Shown here piece after piece: positions 50,922 to 59,500 of a stretch of 64,000 bases of DNA. The position numbers and the translations under genes were made by a program. This stretch comes from Martinezella tropici. GTDB lineage: Bacteria; Pseudomonadota; Alphaproteobacteria; Rhizobiales; Rhizobiaceae. Numbering within the stretch: the stretch's first letter is position 1; each line of letters opens with the position of its first letter. Under the pieces are notes generated by a model, which saw nothing but the letters and a program-made list of their open reading frames with translations, had not been told where the DNA came from and searched no databases. The stretch lies in the NCBI RefSeq assembly GCF_003287875.1, contig NZ_QMKK01000035.1, positions 62,001 to 126,000 of the forward strand, read 5' to 3'.

Positions 50922-51424
50922 TTGAGTAGCCTCTCAAGCGCGAGATCCACCACGAAAGTCATCATTCCTGTATCCTGAGCGGACAGTTCGATGTCTGCAT
51001 CGTAGTTGACGGCAAGGCCGAGAAGGATCGCGTGCTCAGCGCGCGCAGCGTCATCGGTGATGACATCGAGATAGTTTGCCAACGCCAGGCCGTTTCCAAT
51101 GCGCTCGACGATTGTCTCATATGAATTGCGTTGCTCGGCCGAGCAGGGAAAGGTCAATTCGATCCGTTCGATCGTGCCATTTCGATAGAAACGACAGCGA
51201 AGAACACCGTCGCTCTCCCTGGTGTGGAAGGACATCTCGAAGAGCTCATTCAGAGCTGCCGAAAGCAGATTGGCATGGCGGATGGAATCGTGGCGATCGT
51301 GGCTGACCATGTGGGCCAGATAAGCGGCGCATTGATCGCAATGCGACCAGTCCGCCACCAGGGTCGCCATCTCCATTTCCAGTTCAAGCAATGGCTTGAA
51401 AGCCGCGTCCACTTGCCTCTCCAT
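50918..51424 (-). CDS. Degenerate GHKL-like protein of the partner-switching cluster
   Basis: 168 residues. HANLLSAALNELFEMSFHT (about 50-68) resembles an N box without the usual second Asn, and DTGMMTFVVDLALERL near the end looks like a weak G1 region. It could be an inactive kinase-like scaffold, comparable in size to SiaB-type proteins of Pseudomonas, but I do not recognise it firmly. It overlaps the STAS-methyltransferase gene by four bases and lies 42 bases downstream of the GGDEF-EAL gene. Confidence 0.65.
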   Translation of the reverse strand: MERQVDAAFKPLLELEMEMATLVADWSHCDQCAAYLAHMVSHDRHDSIRHANLLSAALNELFEMSFHTRESDGVLRCRFYRNGTIERIELTFPCSAEQRNSYETIVERIGNGLALANYLDVITDDAARAEHAILLGLAVNYDADIELSAQDTGMMTFVVDLALERLLN

Positions 51425-51466
51425 GGTACTCTCGAGAAACTCCCGAATGAAATGCGCTTCGGAAAT

Positions 51467-53239
51467 TCACGGGCTGGCGTGAAATTCCCCGAATGTCGCG
51501 ATGGATTGAGTGCGCGCGCCCTGCCTTATGAAATCATCAAGCTTGTCCGCGCCGAGCGGAGGGCTGATGCCGTAGCCCTGCAGGCGATCGCAGCCCTCCT
51601 TCTGGAGCCAGACTGCCTGCTGCTGCGTTTCGACACCCTCCGCGGTCACCTGCATGTCCAGGCCATGAGCGAGGCCGATCACGGAGCGTACAATGGTTTG
51701 CCCTTTGGTATCCTGCAGAAGATCCCTGATGAAATAGCGATCGATCTTGATCGTATCGAAGGGAAAATTCTTGAGGTAGCTGAGCGAAGAATATTCCGTG
51801 CCGAAATCATCGAGGGAAATCTGAATGCCGAGCACGTTGAGCGTGTTCAGCGTGTCGAGATTGTTGGTCGTCCGCTCGAGAAGCACGCCTTCGGTGATTT
51901 CCAGCTCCAGGCGCTCGGCTGGAAATCCGACGATATCGAGCGTTTGAGAGATGCGATCGGTCAGGCCCGGCGTCAGGAACTCCGCCGGAGAAAGATTGAC
52001 CGCAAGCGTATAGTGCGCCGGCCATGCCAGGGCCTCGCGGCAGGCTTCCTCCAGCATCCACTGACCAATGTCCCGCATGAGGCCATCGGCTTCGGCCATG
52101 GGAATGAAAGCCGCCGGGGGAATGACTCCGAGGGTTGGATGCCGCCAGCGCAGCAACGCCTCGAAACCGACCACATTGGACGGAGGCTTCACCAGCGGCT
52201 GATATTCGATGAAGAACTCGTCGCGCTGCAGCGCCACGCGCAGGCTGCGCCGCAGCAGCTCCCTTTGCTCGACCACGATCAGCATGGCCGGATCGAAAGT
52301 TCGCGCACGCCGGCGTCCCTCTTGCTTGGCGGCATAAAGGGCGACATCGGCAGCCTTCATCAGCTGCTCCCCCTCATTGCCGTCGCGCGGCGCAATTGCG
52401 ATCCCGACGCTGACCCCGACGAAGACAGAGATGCCGTTGACCGTGAACGGCTTCTTGAACTCCGCAACCAGCGCTTCCGCCAGTTTTTCTGCCTCGAGGG
52501 TCCGTTGCGTGCCGGCCTGGATTATGGCGAACTCATCGCCGGCGAGACGGTAGACCGTTCCGCCCCGGCCGAGCGCATCCTTGATTCTTTCGGCGGCGAG
52601 TTTCAGCACGATGTCGCCGGCGCCATGGCCAAGCGTGTCATTGACGGGCTTGAAATCGTCCAGATCGAGCTGCATCAGCACCGGCCCGATCTTGCCGCTC
52701 ACCGGAAACAGTTGCGCCAGTGCCGAGCTGAATTGACGGCGATTGGGTAATCCGGTCAAGACATCATGCGTTGCCTGATGGATAAGCAGCGCTTTTTCAT
52801 CGTCTGCGGATGGCGGGACATCCTTCGTAATTGCGCCGTTGTTTTCGACAATCAGAAGCCCCGCGCGGATAGAGGAGACGAGAACGCTGCATTTTCGCCG
52901 CTTCGGATCGTCAAGCCGGATCGTGCGGGGCTCACCGGTATCGATGACCTGACGAATGAGTTCGGCAAACGCCGGTTTTGCAAGAGTCGGGTAAGCTTCC
53001 CACAGCGTCATCTCGTTCCGGAAGGCAAGGCCGATATGCTCTTTGAATCTCTTGGAGGAATCGAGCAGTTTGAGATCGAGATCCCAAAGCGAAATCATCG
53101 CCTCTGAACCGTTGGCGGATTCGGACCCATATGGAATTCGCTGCGACCGATCCACTCGGTTCTCGGGCATAGGGCCTCGTCCTCCAAGCCGGCCACGCAA
53201 AATCCGGCCATTGTCCAGTTTGATCTGGTGTGTCCGCAT
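51467..53239 (-). CDS. GGDEF-EAL protein with PAS-like N-terminus (c-di-GMP turnover)
   Basis: 590 residues. A PAS-like region (~45-140, ISLWDLDLKLLDSSKRFKEHIG) precedes a GGDEF domain (~160-320) with active-site variant LAGDEFAII and no RxxD inhibitory site before it. The EAL domain (~335-575) keeps FEALLRWRHP, NLSPAEF, ELEITEG and AEGVET, but loop 6 reads DDFGTEYSS where most have DFGTG. Cyclase activity is possible (AGDEF is often active), and the phosphodiesterase half may be impaired. It is soluble. It probably heads the minus-strand operon running to 46473. Confidence 0.93.
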   Translation of the reverse strand: MRTHQIKLDNGRILRGRLGGRGPMPENRVDRSQRIPYGSESANGSEAMISLWDLDLKLLDSSKRFKEHIGLAFRNEMTLWEAYPTLAKPAFAELIRQVIDTGEPRTIRLDDPKRRKCSVLVSSIRAGLLIVENNGAITKDVPPSADDEKALLIHQATHDVLTGLPNRRQFSSALAQLFPVSGKIGPVLMQLDLDDFKPVNDTLGHGAGDIVLKLAAERIKDALGRGGTVYRLAGDEFAIIQAGTQRTLEAEKLAEALVAEFKKPFTVNGISVFVGVSVGIAIAPRDGNEGEQLMKAADVALYAAKQEGRRRARTFDPAMLIVVEQRELLRRSLRVALQRDEFFIEYQPLVKPPSNVVGFEALLRWRHPTLGVIPPAAFIPMAEADGLMRDIGQWMLEEACREALAWPAHYTLAVNLSPAEFLTPGLTDRISQTLDIVGFPAERLELEITEGVLLERTTNNLDTLNTLNVLGIQISLDDFGTEYSSLSYLKNFPFDTIKIDRYFIRDLLQDTKGQTIVRSVIGLAHGLDMQVTAEGVETQQQAVWLQKEGCDRLQGYGISPPLGADKLDDFIRQGARTQSIATFGEFHASP

Positions 53240-53657
53240 CGGCCCCTTCGCATCAACAATCGCAGTCTCGTCGAACGACCGGGCGTGAGTCGTAACTTAC
53301 CAGAACGTAGCAACCGCTTTAAGAGAATATATTACGAGATCTTCATATTTAGCAATGACTGCTGCACCATATACAGATTAAAGGATGGCGGCAGTATCGG
53401 CCTGTTTCATTACCGATCACAACATGGTTGTACTATTGCCTGAACGTAGTTCGGGTTGCGGATCTTCTCCGCATCAGATCCTGCGTCCTGTCTCGTATAC
53501 TTAGCGAAAATCATCGCCACGACCGCCGATCCGGCTCTGTCTGTCTCTCGGAGGTGGATCGCGCGCTTTACCGAGCGAAGAATGGCAGGTGCAAATTTGC
53601 CGCAGCTGAACGCAGCCACCGTTCGGCTGCAACGCTGCATGCCTGCGATCCGTTGAT
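53240..53657. other. Intergenic stretch between GGDEF-EAL and HD-GYP genes
   Basis: About 418 bases with no supported gene. It must hold the promoter of the signalling operon. A short hairpin (GCAGCC at 53612-53617, GGCTGC at 53625-53630) lies after the HD-GYP gene and may be its terminator. Confidence 0.5.
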
Positions 53658-54614
53658 CTATTGGGTGATGCCGTCGCTCGTTATCCAAGATACAAACGCG
53701 TTCAACAGCACAGGGTCGAACTGTCCGGTCGATCTGAGCATCGCATCGATTGCTTCATAGGGAGACCATGCGGTCTTATATGGCCTCGTGGTCGTAAGAG
53801 CATCGTAGACATCGCAGATTGCAGCGATGCGCGCGGCCTCGGGGATTTCGGCTCCGACAAGCCCGTATGGATAGCCGGAGCCATCGAACCTCTCGTGATG
53901 ATAAAGACAAATATCTAAAACGACTTTCGGTATATTCTTGATTTGCCTGAGAATCTCGTGCCCCAACTCCGGATGTGTCCGGATAAGCATGAGCTCGGCG
54001 GTATCCAATGGACCAGATGCCTCCAACAGCTTCGTTGGCAAAGCCATTTTTCCGATGTCGTGCAGTAATCCGCCGAAACCGAGAAGGCCGACCGTATCTT
54101 CGCTCAATCCCAAACCGCGGCCGAATGCAATCACCAATGCGCTTACGGCCAGCGAATGAAAGAGAGTTCCCTCCCGACCGTCCTTGGGTTTTTCAGCACC
54201 GATTAACGCAACAACATCGGCCGGCCGCCGCGACATAAGCTTTCCCACCACTCTCCCGGCAGAATCATATTGGATATCGCGATAACGCCGCGCCCGATTA
54301 AAGAGATGTCGAACGTCCGGTATTGCTTCCTTGACCAGCTGCCTGGCCAGCCTGACCTGCTCTGTGCGATGGGGTAATCGGAAGTCGGCATCGATTCCAA
54401 GAGCCGTTGACTTCATCGGCTTTAGAACATCTGCGCCACTATCCGCATCTTGCCTCCGGTCGACCCATATTGTCGCCCGCTGCGCCGTCGGCTTGATATC
54501 CATGCGAGATTGCCTCGAAATAGTGTCAATCCCGCTGAAAACCTCATCCGCAGGGCGTTCTCGCTTCCCTGCGAAATTTTTCGTATCCAGCTGATGTAAT
54601 CCGACTTTCTCCAT
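53658..54614 (-). CDS. HD-GYP domain protein (probable c-di-GMP phosphodiesterase)
   Basis: 318 residues. A ~120-residue N-terminal region of unknown fold precedes a full HD-GYP domain: FHSLAVSALV, GLLHDIGKMALP, RTHPELGHEIL, HHERFDGSGYPYG and AAICDVYDALTTTRPYK. All residues expected for the metal centre and the GYP loop are present, so it likely hydrolyses c-di-GMP to GMP. No membrane segment or receiver domain. ATG at 54614 used; a GTG precedes it by one codon, and an internal ATG at 54503 with GAGG is an alternative. Confidence 0.9.
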   Translation of the reverse strand: MEKVGLHQLDTKNFAGKRERPADEVFSGIDTISRQSRMDIKPTAQRATIWVDRRQDADSGADVLKPMKSTALGIDADFRLPHRTEQVRLARQLVKEAIPDVRHLFNRARRYRDIQYDSAGRVVGKLMSRRPADVVALIGAEKPKDGREGTLFHSLAVSALVIAFGRGLGLSEDTVGLLGFGGLLHDIGKMALPTKLLEASGPLDTAELMLIRTHPELGHEILRQIKNIPKVVLDICLYHHERFDGSGYPYGLVGAEIPEAARIAAICDVYDALTTTRPYKTAWSPYEAIDAMLRSTGQFDPVLLNAFVSWITSDGITQ

Positions 54615-55154
54615 CACCGGAACCGCCTGCCAGTCATAAAAGTTCTAAAATGCGCCAGAAAGATCATTCTCAAGAAATAGGTCCGCGATTCCGCTTACTA
54701 TAACAATAATTATCGACAATGTCGCGTCGTATTTTATGAAATATTATCAGATCTATAAATTCATCGATCGACATTCGAATTCAATCGACAGTTATGTATT
54801 TTAATACTATTAGTTTTTGCAATTTTAATGAGATATATCGAATATAAACTCGGAAATATGCCTATAAACTGATAGGTTTTGAAATTAACCGATGGGATTT
54901 GTGCAACTTTCTCGGCAATCAGTTTCGGATTTCGCGGAACTCTCTGCTATTTTCCCAAGTCTATCACGGAGCTGAATGAACGGATCGGCCCTCATGCCGG
55001 CTACCGATCAGAGCACAGGCCAGTAAGCGGCGATGGACTTGAGTTTGTTCTTGCACTGCCTGTCGGATGGCCGCTAAGTCATGTGACCGTGGGTGTGAGC
55101 TCTGGGCGGACGAGTGACACCTGCCAGATAGAATTCGACAATCAAAGGTAATTC
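54615..55154. other. AT-rich intergenic region upstream of HD-GYP and serA
   Basis: About 540 bases between divergent genes. The part from ~54650 to 54880 is strikingly AT-rich compared with the rest of the window. An open frame of 90 codons at 54879-55151 starts with TTG, lacks a ribosome site and is unlike known proteins, so I do not call it. Confidence 0.55.
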
Positions 55155-56393
55155 ATGACCAGACAGCTTTCTCTTCCTCGTGATCGGATTTCGGTACTTC
55201 TATTGGAAGGGATCAGCCAGAGCGCGGTGGACTACTTTGTATCGTCGGGCTACGTCAATCTCACTCATCTGCCAAAGGCTCTCGATGATAAGGACCTCAA
55301 AAGCCATATAGCCGAAGCGCATATTATCGGAATTCGCTCACGCACGCAGCTCACAGAGGAAATTTTCAGCTCCGCCAAAAAGCTCATGGCCGTCGGCTGT
55401 TTTTCCGTGGGAACAAATCAGGTGGATCTGGATGCAGCCCGCCGACGCGGTATCCCTGTGTTCAACGCTCCCTACTCGAATACGCGGTCGGTCGCTGAGC
55501 TTGTCATCGGCGAAATCATCATGCTGACAAGGCGGATTTTCCCGCGTTCGGCTTCCGCTCATCAAGGCGGATGGGACAAGTCAGCTGAAGGCAGTCGCGA
55601 GATGCGCGGCAAAACGCTTGGCATCGTGGGTTATGGCAACATCGGCTCGCAGCTTAGCGTTCTTGCGGAAAGCATGGGCATGAACGTTCGCTATTTTGAT
55701 CCTTCAGACAAGCTTCGCCACGGCAACTCGGAATCCATGGCTTCGCTCGGCGAACTCCTCGAAATCTCGGATTTCGTGACGATGCATGTTCCGGAAACCA
55801 GTTCTACGCAAAACATGATAACTGAGGCCGAGCTGCGCAGAATGAAAAAGGGAGCCTTTTTCATCAATAATTCCCGCGGTACCGTGGTCGATCTCGAAGC
55901 GCTTGCGAAGGTTTTGAAAGAGGGACATCTCGCAGGGGCGGCTGTCGACGTGTTCCCGAAAGAACCCGCGTCAAACAAAGAGCGCTTCGAAACGCCGCTG
56001 CAAGGCCTGGATAACGTGATCCTGACCCCGCATATTGGCGGGTCGACCGAAGAAGCCCAGGAGCGCATTGGTAGGGAGGTTTCCCGCAAGCTCGTCGAAT
56101 ATTCCGATGTCGGCTCGACACTGGGTGCGGTCAACTTTCCCCAGGTTCAATTGCCGCCGCGTCCAAACGGTACACGCTTCATCCATGTCCACGAAAATCG
56201 CCCGGGCATCCTAAACAGTTTGAACACGATTTTTTCGTCGCGCGGACTGAACATCGTCGGCGAATTCCTGCAGACGCATGGCGAAACAGGTTACGTGGTT
56301 GTCGAAGCCGAAGGCGTTGGCCAGAGAGCGAATGATATACTTGAGGCGCTTCGTCAGATTCCGGGAACGATAAGAGCTCGATTGGTTTACTGA
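55155..56393 (+). CDS. serA: D-3-phosphoglycerate dehydrogenase (E. coli-type, with ACT domain)
   Basis: 412 residues, the length of E. coli SerA. It oxidises 3-phosphoglycerate in the first step of serine synthesis. Substrate/NAD segments: IIGIRSRTQLTEE, VGCFSVGTNQVDLDAARRRGIPVFNAP, Rossmann loop GIVGYGNIGSQL, NNSRGTVVDLEAL and the catalytic His in TPHIGGSTEEAQ. The C-terminal ACT domain (~340-412, FIHVHENRPGILNSLNTIF) gives serine feedback. Rhizobia usually also carry a longer SerA, so this may be a second isozyme (inferred). Confidence 0.93.
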   Translation: MTRQLSLPRDRISVLLLEGISQSAVDYFVSSGYVNLTHLPKALDDKDLKSHIAEAHIIGIRSRTQLTEEIFSSAKKLMAVGCFSVGTNQVDLDAARRRGIPVFNAPYSNTRSVAELVIGEIIMLTRRIFPRSASAHQGGWDKSAEGSREMRGKTLGIVGYGNIGSQLSVLAESMGMNVRYFDPSDKLRHGNSESMASLGELLEISDFVTMHVPETSSTQNMITEAELRRMKKGAFFINNSRGTVVDLEALAKVLKEGHLAGAAVDVFPKEPASNKERFETPLQGLDNVILTPHIGGSTEEAQERIGREVSRKLVEYSDVGSTLGAVNFPQVQLPPRPNGTRFIHVHENRPGILNSLNTIFSSRGLNIVGEFLQTHGETGYVVVEAEGVGQRANDILEALRQIPGTIRARLVY

Positions 56394-56575
56394 CACCGGT
56401 TTGACATTGGCATTCTCCACGTGTCCCAACGTCGTTTTATCGCGCAACTGGCAGCGACGCAGGATAATGGCAGCGGCAAATGCGACAATCCGTCGAGGCA
56501 AAACATTGATAGTATAGTGTGCTTAGGGTCACAGCTTATTATACGGTGATCAAAATCATTTTGGAGTTGAATGAA

Positions 56576-57127
56576 ATGACCGACAGCGTGCTCGATATTC
56601 CGGTAAAGAGAATCGACGGCAGTGATACGACGCTTGCCGACTTTCACGGCAAGGTCATCCTGGTCGTCAACGTCGCGTCCAAATGCGGCCTGACGGTACA
56701 GTATGAAGGATTGGAAAAGCTCTATGAGGAGAAACGCGACGAAGGTCTGGTCATCGCCGGCTTCCCCGCCAATGATTTCAAGGGCCAGGAACCGGGCAGC
56801 AACGACGAAATACTGAGCTTCTGCACTCTGACCTACGATGTGCAGTTTCCGATGTTTTCCAAGATTGCCGTCACCGGCGAGGAACGCCATCCGCTCTATA
56901 ACAGCCTGATCGCCTCCGGTGTCGAGACGATCGGAGACGGCCCCATGCGTGAACGGCTGGCGAAACACGGCCTTGAAACCGGGCAAGACGGCGGCATTGT
57001 CTGGAATTTCGAAAAATTCCTCATCGGCCGCGATGGCAAGGTTGCCGCCCGTTTTGCTCCGGATATCACTGCGGATGATCCGCGTTTTATTTCCGTTTTG
57101 GAAAAAGAACTGGCGCGTGCCGGCTGA
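56576..57127 (+). CDS. Glutathione peroxidase family protein
   Basis: 183 residues of the thioredoxin-fold GPx family. The peroxidatic Cys is in NVASKCGLTVQYEGL. GFPANDFKGQEPGS (the usual NQF is NDF here) and WNFEKFLI supply the other catalytic-site residues. It reduces peroxides with glutathione or thioredoxin in the cytoplasm. ATG at 56576 is chosen with GGAG upstream; the frame is open to 56519. Confidence 0.92.
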   Translation: MTDSVLDIPVKRIDGSDTTLADFHGKVILVVNVASKCGLTVQYEGLEKLYEEKRDEGLVIAGFPANDFKGQEPGSNDEILSFCTLTYDVQFPMFSKIAVTGEERHPLYNSLIASGVETIGDGPMRERLAKHGLETGQDGGIVWNFEKFLIGRDGKVAARFAPDITADDPRFISVLEKELARAG

Positions 57128-57308
57128 AAAATCGCAACACCCTCAATAAGAAACTTCAATTAATTCAAACAAGTAATCTATATCTTCATCAGCGGGGCAA
57201 GTATTACTTTATCCCGCCATATCATTGCTTACTGTCTCACCCAGGAGTATTTTGAGGCTTCCGAATATATCGGATGGAACGCTACATCAATTCTGGGAGG
57301 AGGATGTC

Positions 57309-58370
57309 ATGCGCGAACCTGATATGCAGAAGCTCGATGCCTTGGTTGGGCGCCTGGTCGGCGATGTCGGCGCGGCGGTCTCGGGTGTGCTGGTGACACT
57401 CGGAGATCATCTGGGTCTGTTCAAGGCCATGGCGGACGGAACACCGATGACGTCGGCGGAGCTTGCCGACAAGGTTGGCGTGAAGGAGCGCTATGTGCGT
57501 GAATGGCTGTCGGCGCAGGCGGCGGCCGATTATGTCAGCTATGACGACGAAACCGAGCGCTTCTACCTGACGCCGGAGCAGGCCATGGTGTTTGCGGAGG
57601 AAAGCAGCCCCGCCTTCTTCAATGGTGCCTTCGACGTGGTTCAATCCATGTGGCTGGATGAGCCGAAGATCGCCAATGCCTTCAAAACCGGCAGCGGCCT
57701 CGGCTGGCATGAGCACAGCGCCTGCCTGTTTCGTGGCACGGAGCGGTTCTTCCGGCCGGGCTACAACAGCCATCTCGTTACGGAATGGATACCGGCGCTG
57801 GACGGATTGCATGAAAAGCTTCAGGCCGGCGCCGCCGTTGCCGATGTCGGCTGCGGCCACGGCGCCTCGACCATCCTGATGGCGCAGGCCTATCCGAACT
57901 CGACCTTCTTCGGCTTCGACTATCATCTGCCCTCGATCGAACGGGCCCAAGCTGCTGCAAAGGAAGCGGGCGTCGACGGACGCATCACGTTCGAGCAGGC
58001 AAGTGCCAAGGATTTCCCGGCTGCCGGATACGATCTCGTGGCGATGTTCGATTGCCTGCATGACATGGGCGACCCGGTCGGCGCCGGCAAACATGTCAAG
58101 GAAAGCCTCGCCGACGATGGCACCTGGATGATCGTCGAGCCCTTCGCGCATGATTGCCTGAAGGACAACCTCAACCCTGTCGGCCGCGTCTTCTACGGCG
58201 CATCGACGATGATCTGCACACCGGCCTCGCTATCGCAGGAAGTCGGGCTGGGTCTGGGTGCACAAGCCGGCGAGTTGAAACTGCGCAAGGTTGCCATGGA
58301 TGCGGGCTATTCGCACTTCCGCAAGGCGACCGAAACGCCGTTCAACATGGTCTTCGAAGTCAGGGCATGA
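57309..58370 (+). CDS. SAM-dependent methyltransferase with N-terminal winged helix
   Basis: 353 residues. The first ~95 residues form a winged-helix dimerisation-like domain (TSAELADKVGVKERYVREWLSAQAAADYV). Residues ~165-290 form a class I methyltransferase: VADVGCGHGASTILMAQAYP (motif I), FGFDYHLPSIERAQ, ASAKDFPAAGYDLVAMFDCLHDMGDPV (motifs II-III). This layout resembles O-methyltransferases acting on small molecules; the substrate is unknown. A strong GGAGG lies before the ATG at 57309. Convergent with the sugar ABC operon. Confidence 0.88.
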   Translation: MREPDMQKLDALVGRLVGDVGAAVSGVLVTLGDHLGLFKAMADGTPMTSAELADKVGVKERYVREWLSAQAAADYVSYDDETERFYLTPEQAMVFAEESSPAFFNGAFDVVQSMWLDEPKIANAFKTGSGLGWHEHSACLFRGTERFFRPGYNSHLVTEWIPALDGLHEKLQAGAAVADVGCGHGASTILMAQAYPNSTFFGFDYHLPSIERAQAAAKEAGVDGRITFEQASAKDFPAAGYDLVAMFDCLHDMGDPVGAGKHVKESLADDGTWMIVEPFAHDCLKDNLNPVGRVFYGASTMICTPASLSQEVGLGLGAQAGELKLRKVAMDAGYSHFRKATETPFNMVFEVRA

Positions 58371-58376
58371 CAATCC

Positions 58377-58404
58377 TGCCGCGCGCTCGGTCGAACGCGC
58401 GGCA
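58377..58404. terminator. Bidirectional hairpin between convergent genes
   Basis: Perfect 9-bp stem TGCCGCGCG/CGCGCGGCA with a 10-base loop, in the 41-base gap between the methyltransferase and the ABC ATPase gene. Confidence 0.7.
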
Positions 58405-58411
58405 CGGCGAC

Positions 58412-59497
58412 TTACAGGCGCTGGCCGTCTTCTCCGAACAACGACGCGAGCGTCGGCTGAAAATAGACCGGCTGCTCTCGGTCGAGCGCGACCTCCTCGT
58501 CGGCGTCGATGCGCACCGACAGCGTCTCGCTGCCGACCTGGCCCCAGATCAGATTGTCCGACCCCATGGGCTCGACGATGGTGAAAATTGCCGGCAGGCT
58601 CGCGGCCCGGCTACCCGCGGGCTGGAACTGCATCTGCTCGGGCCGCACGCCGAGCGTCGCCTTGCGACCTTCGCCCGGCGTGCCGGAAAACTCATAGCCG
58701 TTGAGATCGATCTTGCGGCCGTCGGGCAAAGCGAAGGCCGGCACGCCGCCATTGCTCGTCACCTGCCCGGACAGGAAGTTCATCGAGGGAGAACCGACGA
58801 AGCCTGCCACGAAGCGATTGACCGGGCGCCGGTAGATTTCCTTCGGCGTGGCGAATTGCTGGATGACGCCGCCGCTCATGACGGCGATGCGATCGGCGAG
58901 CGTCAGCGCCTCGATCTGGTCGTGCGTCACATAGATCATGGTGGAGCCGAGGCCGCTGTGCAGGCGCTTCAACTCGACGCGCAGCTCGGTTCTGAGCTTG
59001 GCGTCGAGATTGGAGAGCGGCTCGTCGAACAGGAAGACATCGACATCGCGCACGAGCGCGCGACCGATGGCGACACGCTGGCGCTGACCGCCAGACAATT
59101 CGCCCGGCCGGCGCTTACGCAAGGGATCGATCTGCAGGATCTGCACGGCGCGGTCGACACGATGGGCAATCTCGTCTTTCGGCATGCCGGCAATGCGCAG
59201 CCCGAAGGAAAGATTCCCCTCCACCGTCATCGTCGGATAGAGCGCGTAGGACTGGAATACCATGCCGATGCCGCGATCCTTCGGCTCTTCCCAGGTGACG
59301 TTTCTGTCGCCGATCCAGATCTGCCCGTCGGTGATGTCGGTCAGCCCGGCAATCGCATTGAGCAAGGTCGACTTGCCGCAGCCGGACGGGCCGAGCAGCA
59401 CGATGAACTCGCCCGATTGTATTTCGAGATTGAGCGATTTCAGAACGCTGACGCTGCCGAAATCGATTGCAAGTTCACGAATGGAAACATTGGCCAT
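58412..59497 (-). CDS. Sugar ABC transporter ATP-binding protein (MalK/UgpC-type)
   Basis: 361 residues: Walker A GPSGCGKST, Q-loop VFQSYALYP, signature LSGGQRQRVAIGRA, Walker B VFLFDEPLSNLDAKLR, switch His YVTHDQIEA, and a C-terminal TOBE/regulatory domain (~240-361, LGVRPEQMQFQ). It energises the sugar importer encoded upstream and is the last gene of the operon. Confidence 0.94.
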   Translation of the reverse strand: MANVSIRELAIDFGSVSVLKSLNLEIQSGEFIVLLGPSGCGKSTLLNAIAGLTDITDGQIWIGDRNVTWEEPKDRGIGMVFQSYALYPTMTVEGNLSFGLRIAGMPKDEIAHRVDRAVQILQIDPLRKRRPGELSGGQRQRVAIGRALVRDVDVFLFDEPLSNLDAKLRTELRVELKRLHSGLGSTMIYVTHDQIEALTLADRIAVMSGGVIQQFATPKEIYRRPVNRFVAGFVGSPSMNFLSGQVTSNGGVPAFALPDGRKIDLNGYEFSGTPGEGRKATLGVRPEQMQFQPAGSRAASLPAIFTIVEPMGSDNLIWGQVGSETLSVRIDADEEVALDREQPVYFQPTLASLFGEDGQRL

Positions 59498-59500
59498 GAA

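Noticed and set aside
51131..52750. Plus-strand open frame of 539 codons over the GGDEF-EAL gene
   Set aside because: Antisense to a clear GGDEF-EAL protein.
54879..55151. 90-codon open frame before serA
   Set aside because: TTG start, no ribosome site, no recognisable sequence, AT-rich upstream region; too weak to call.
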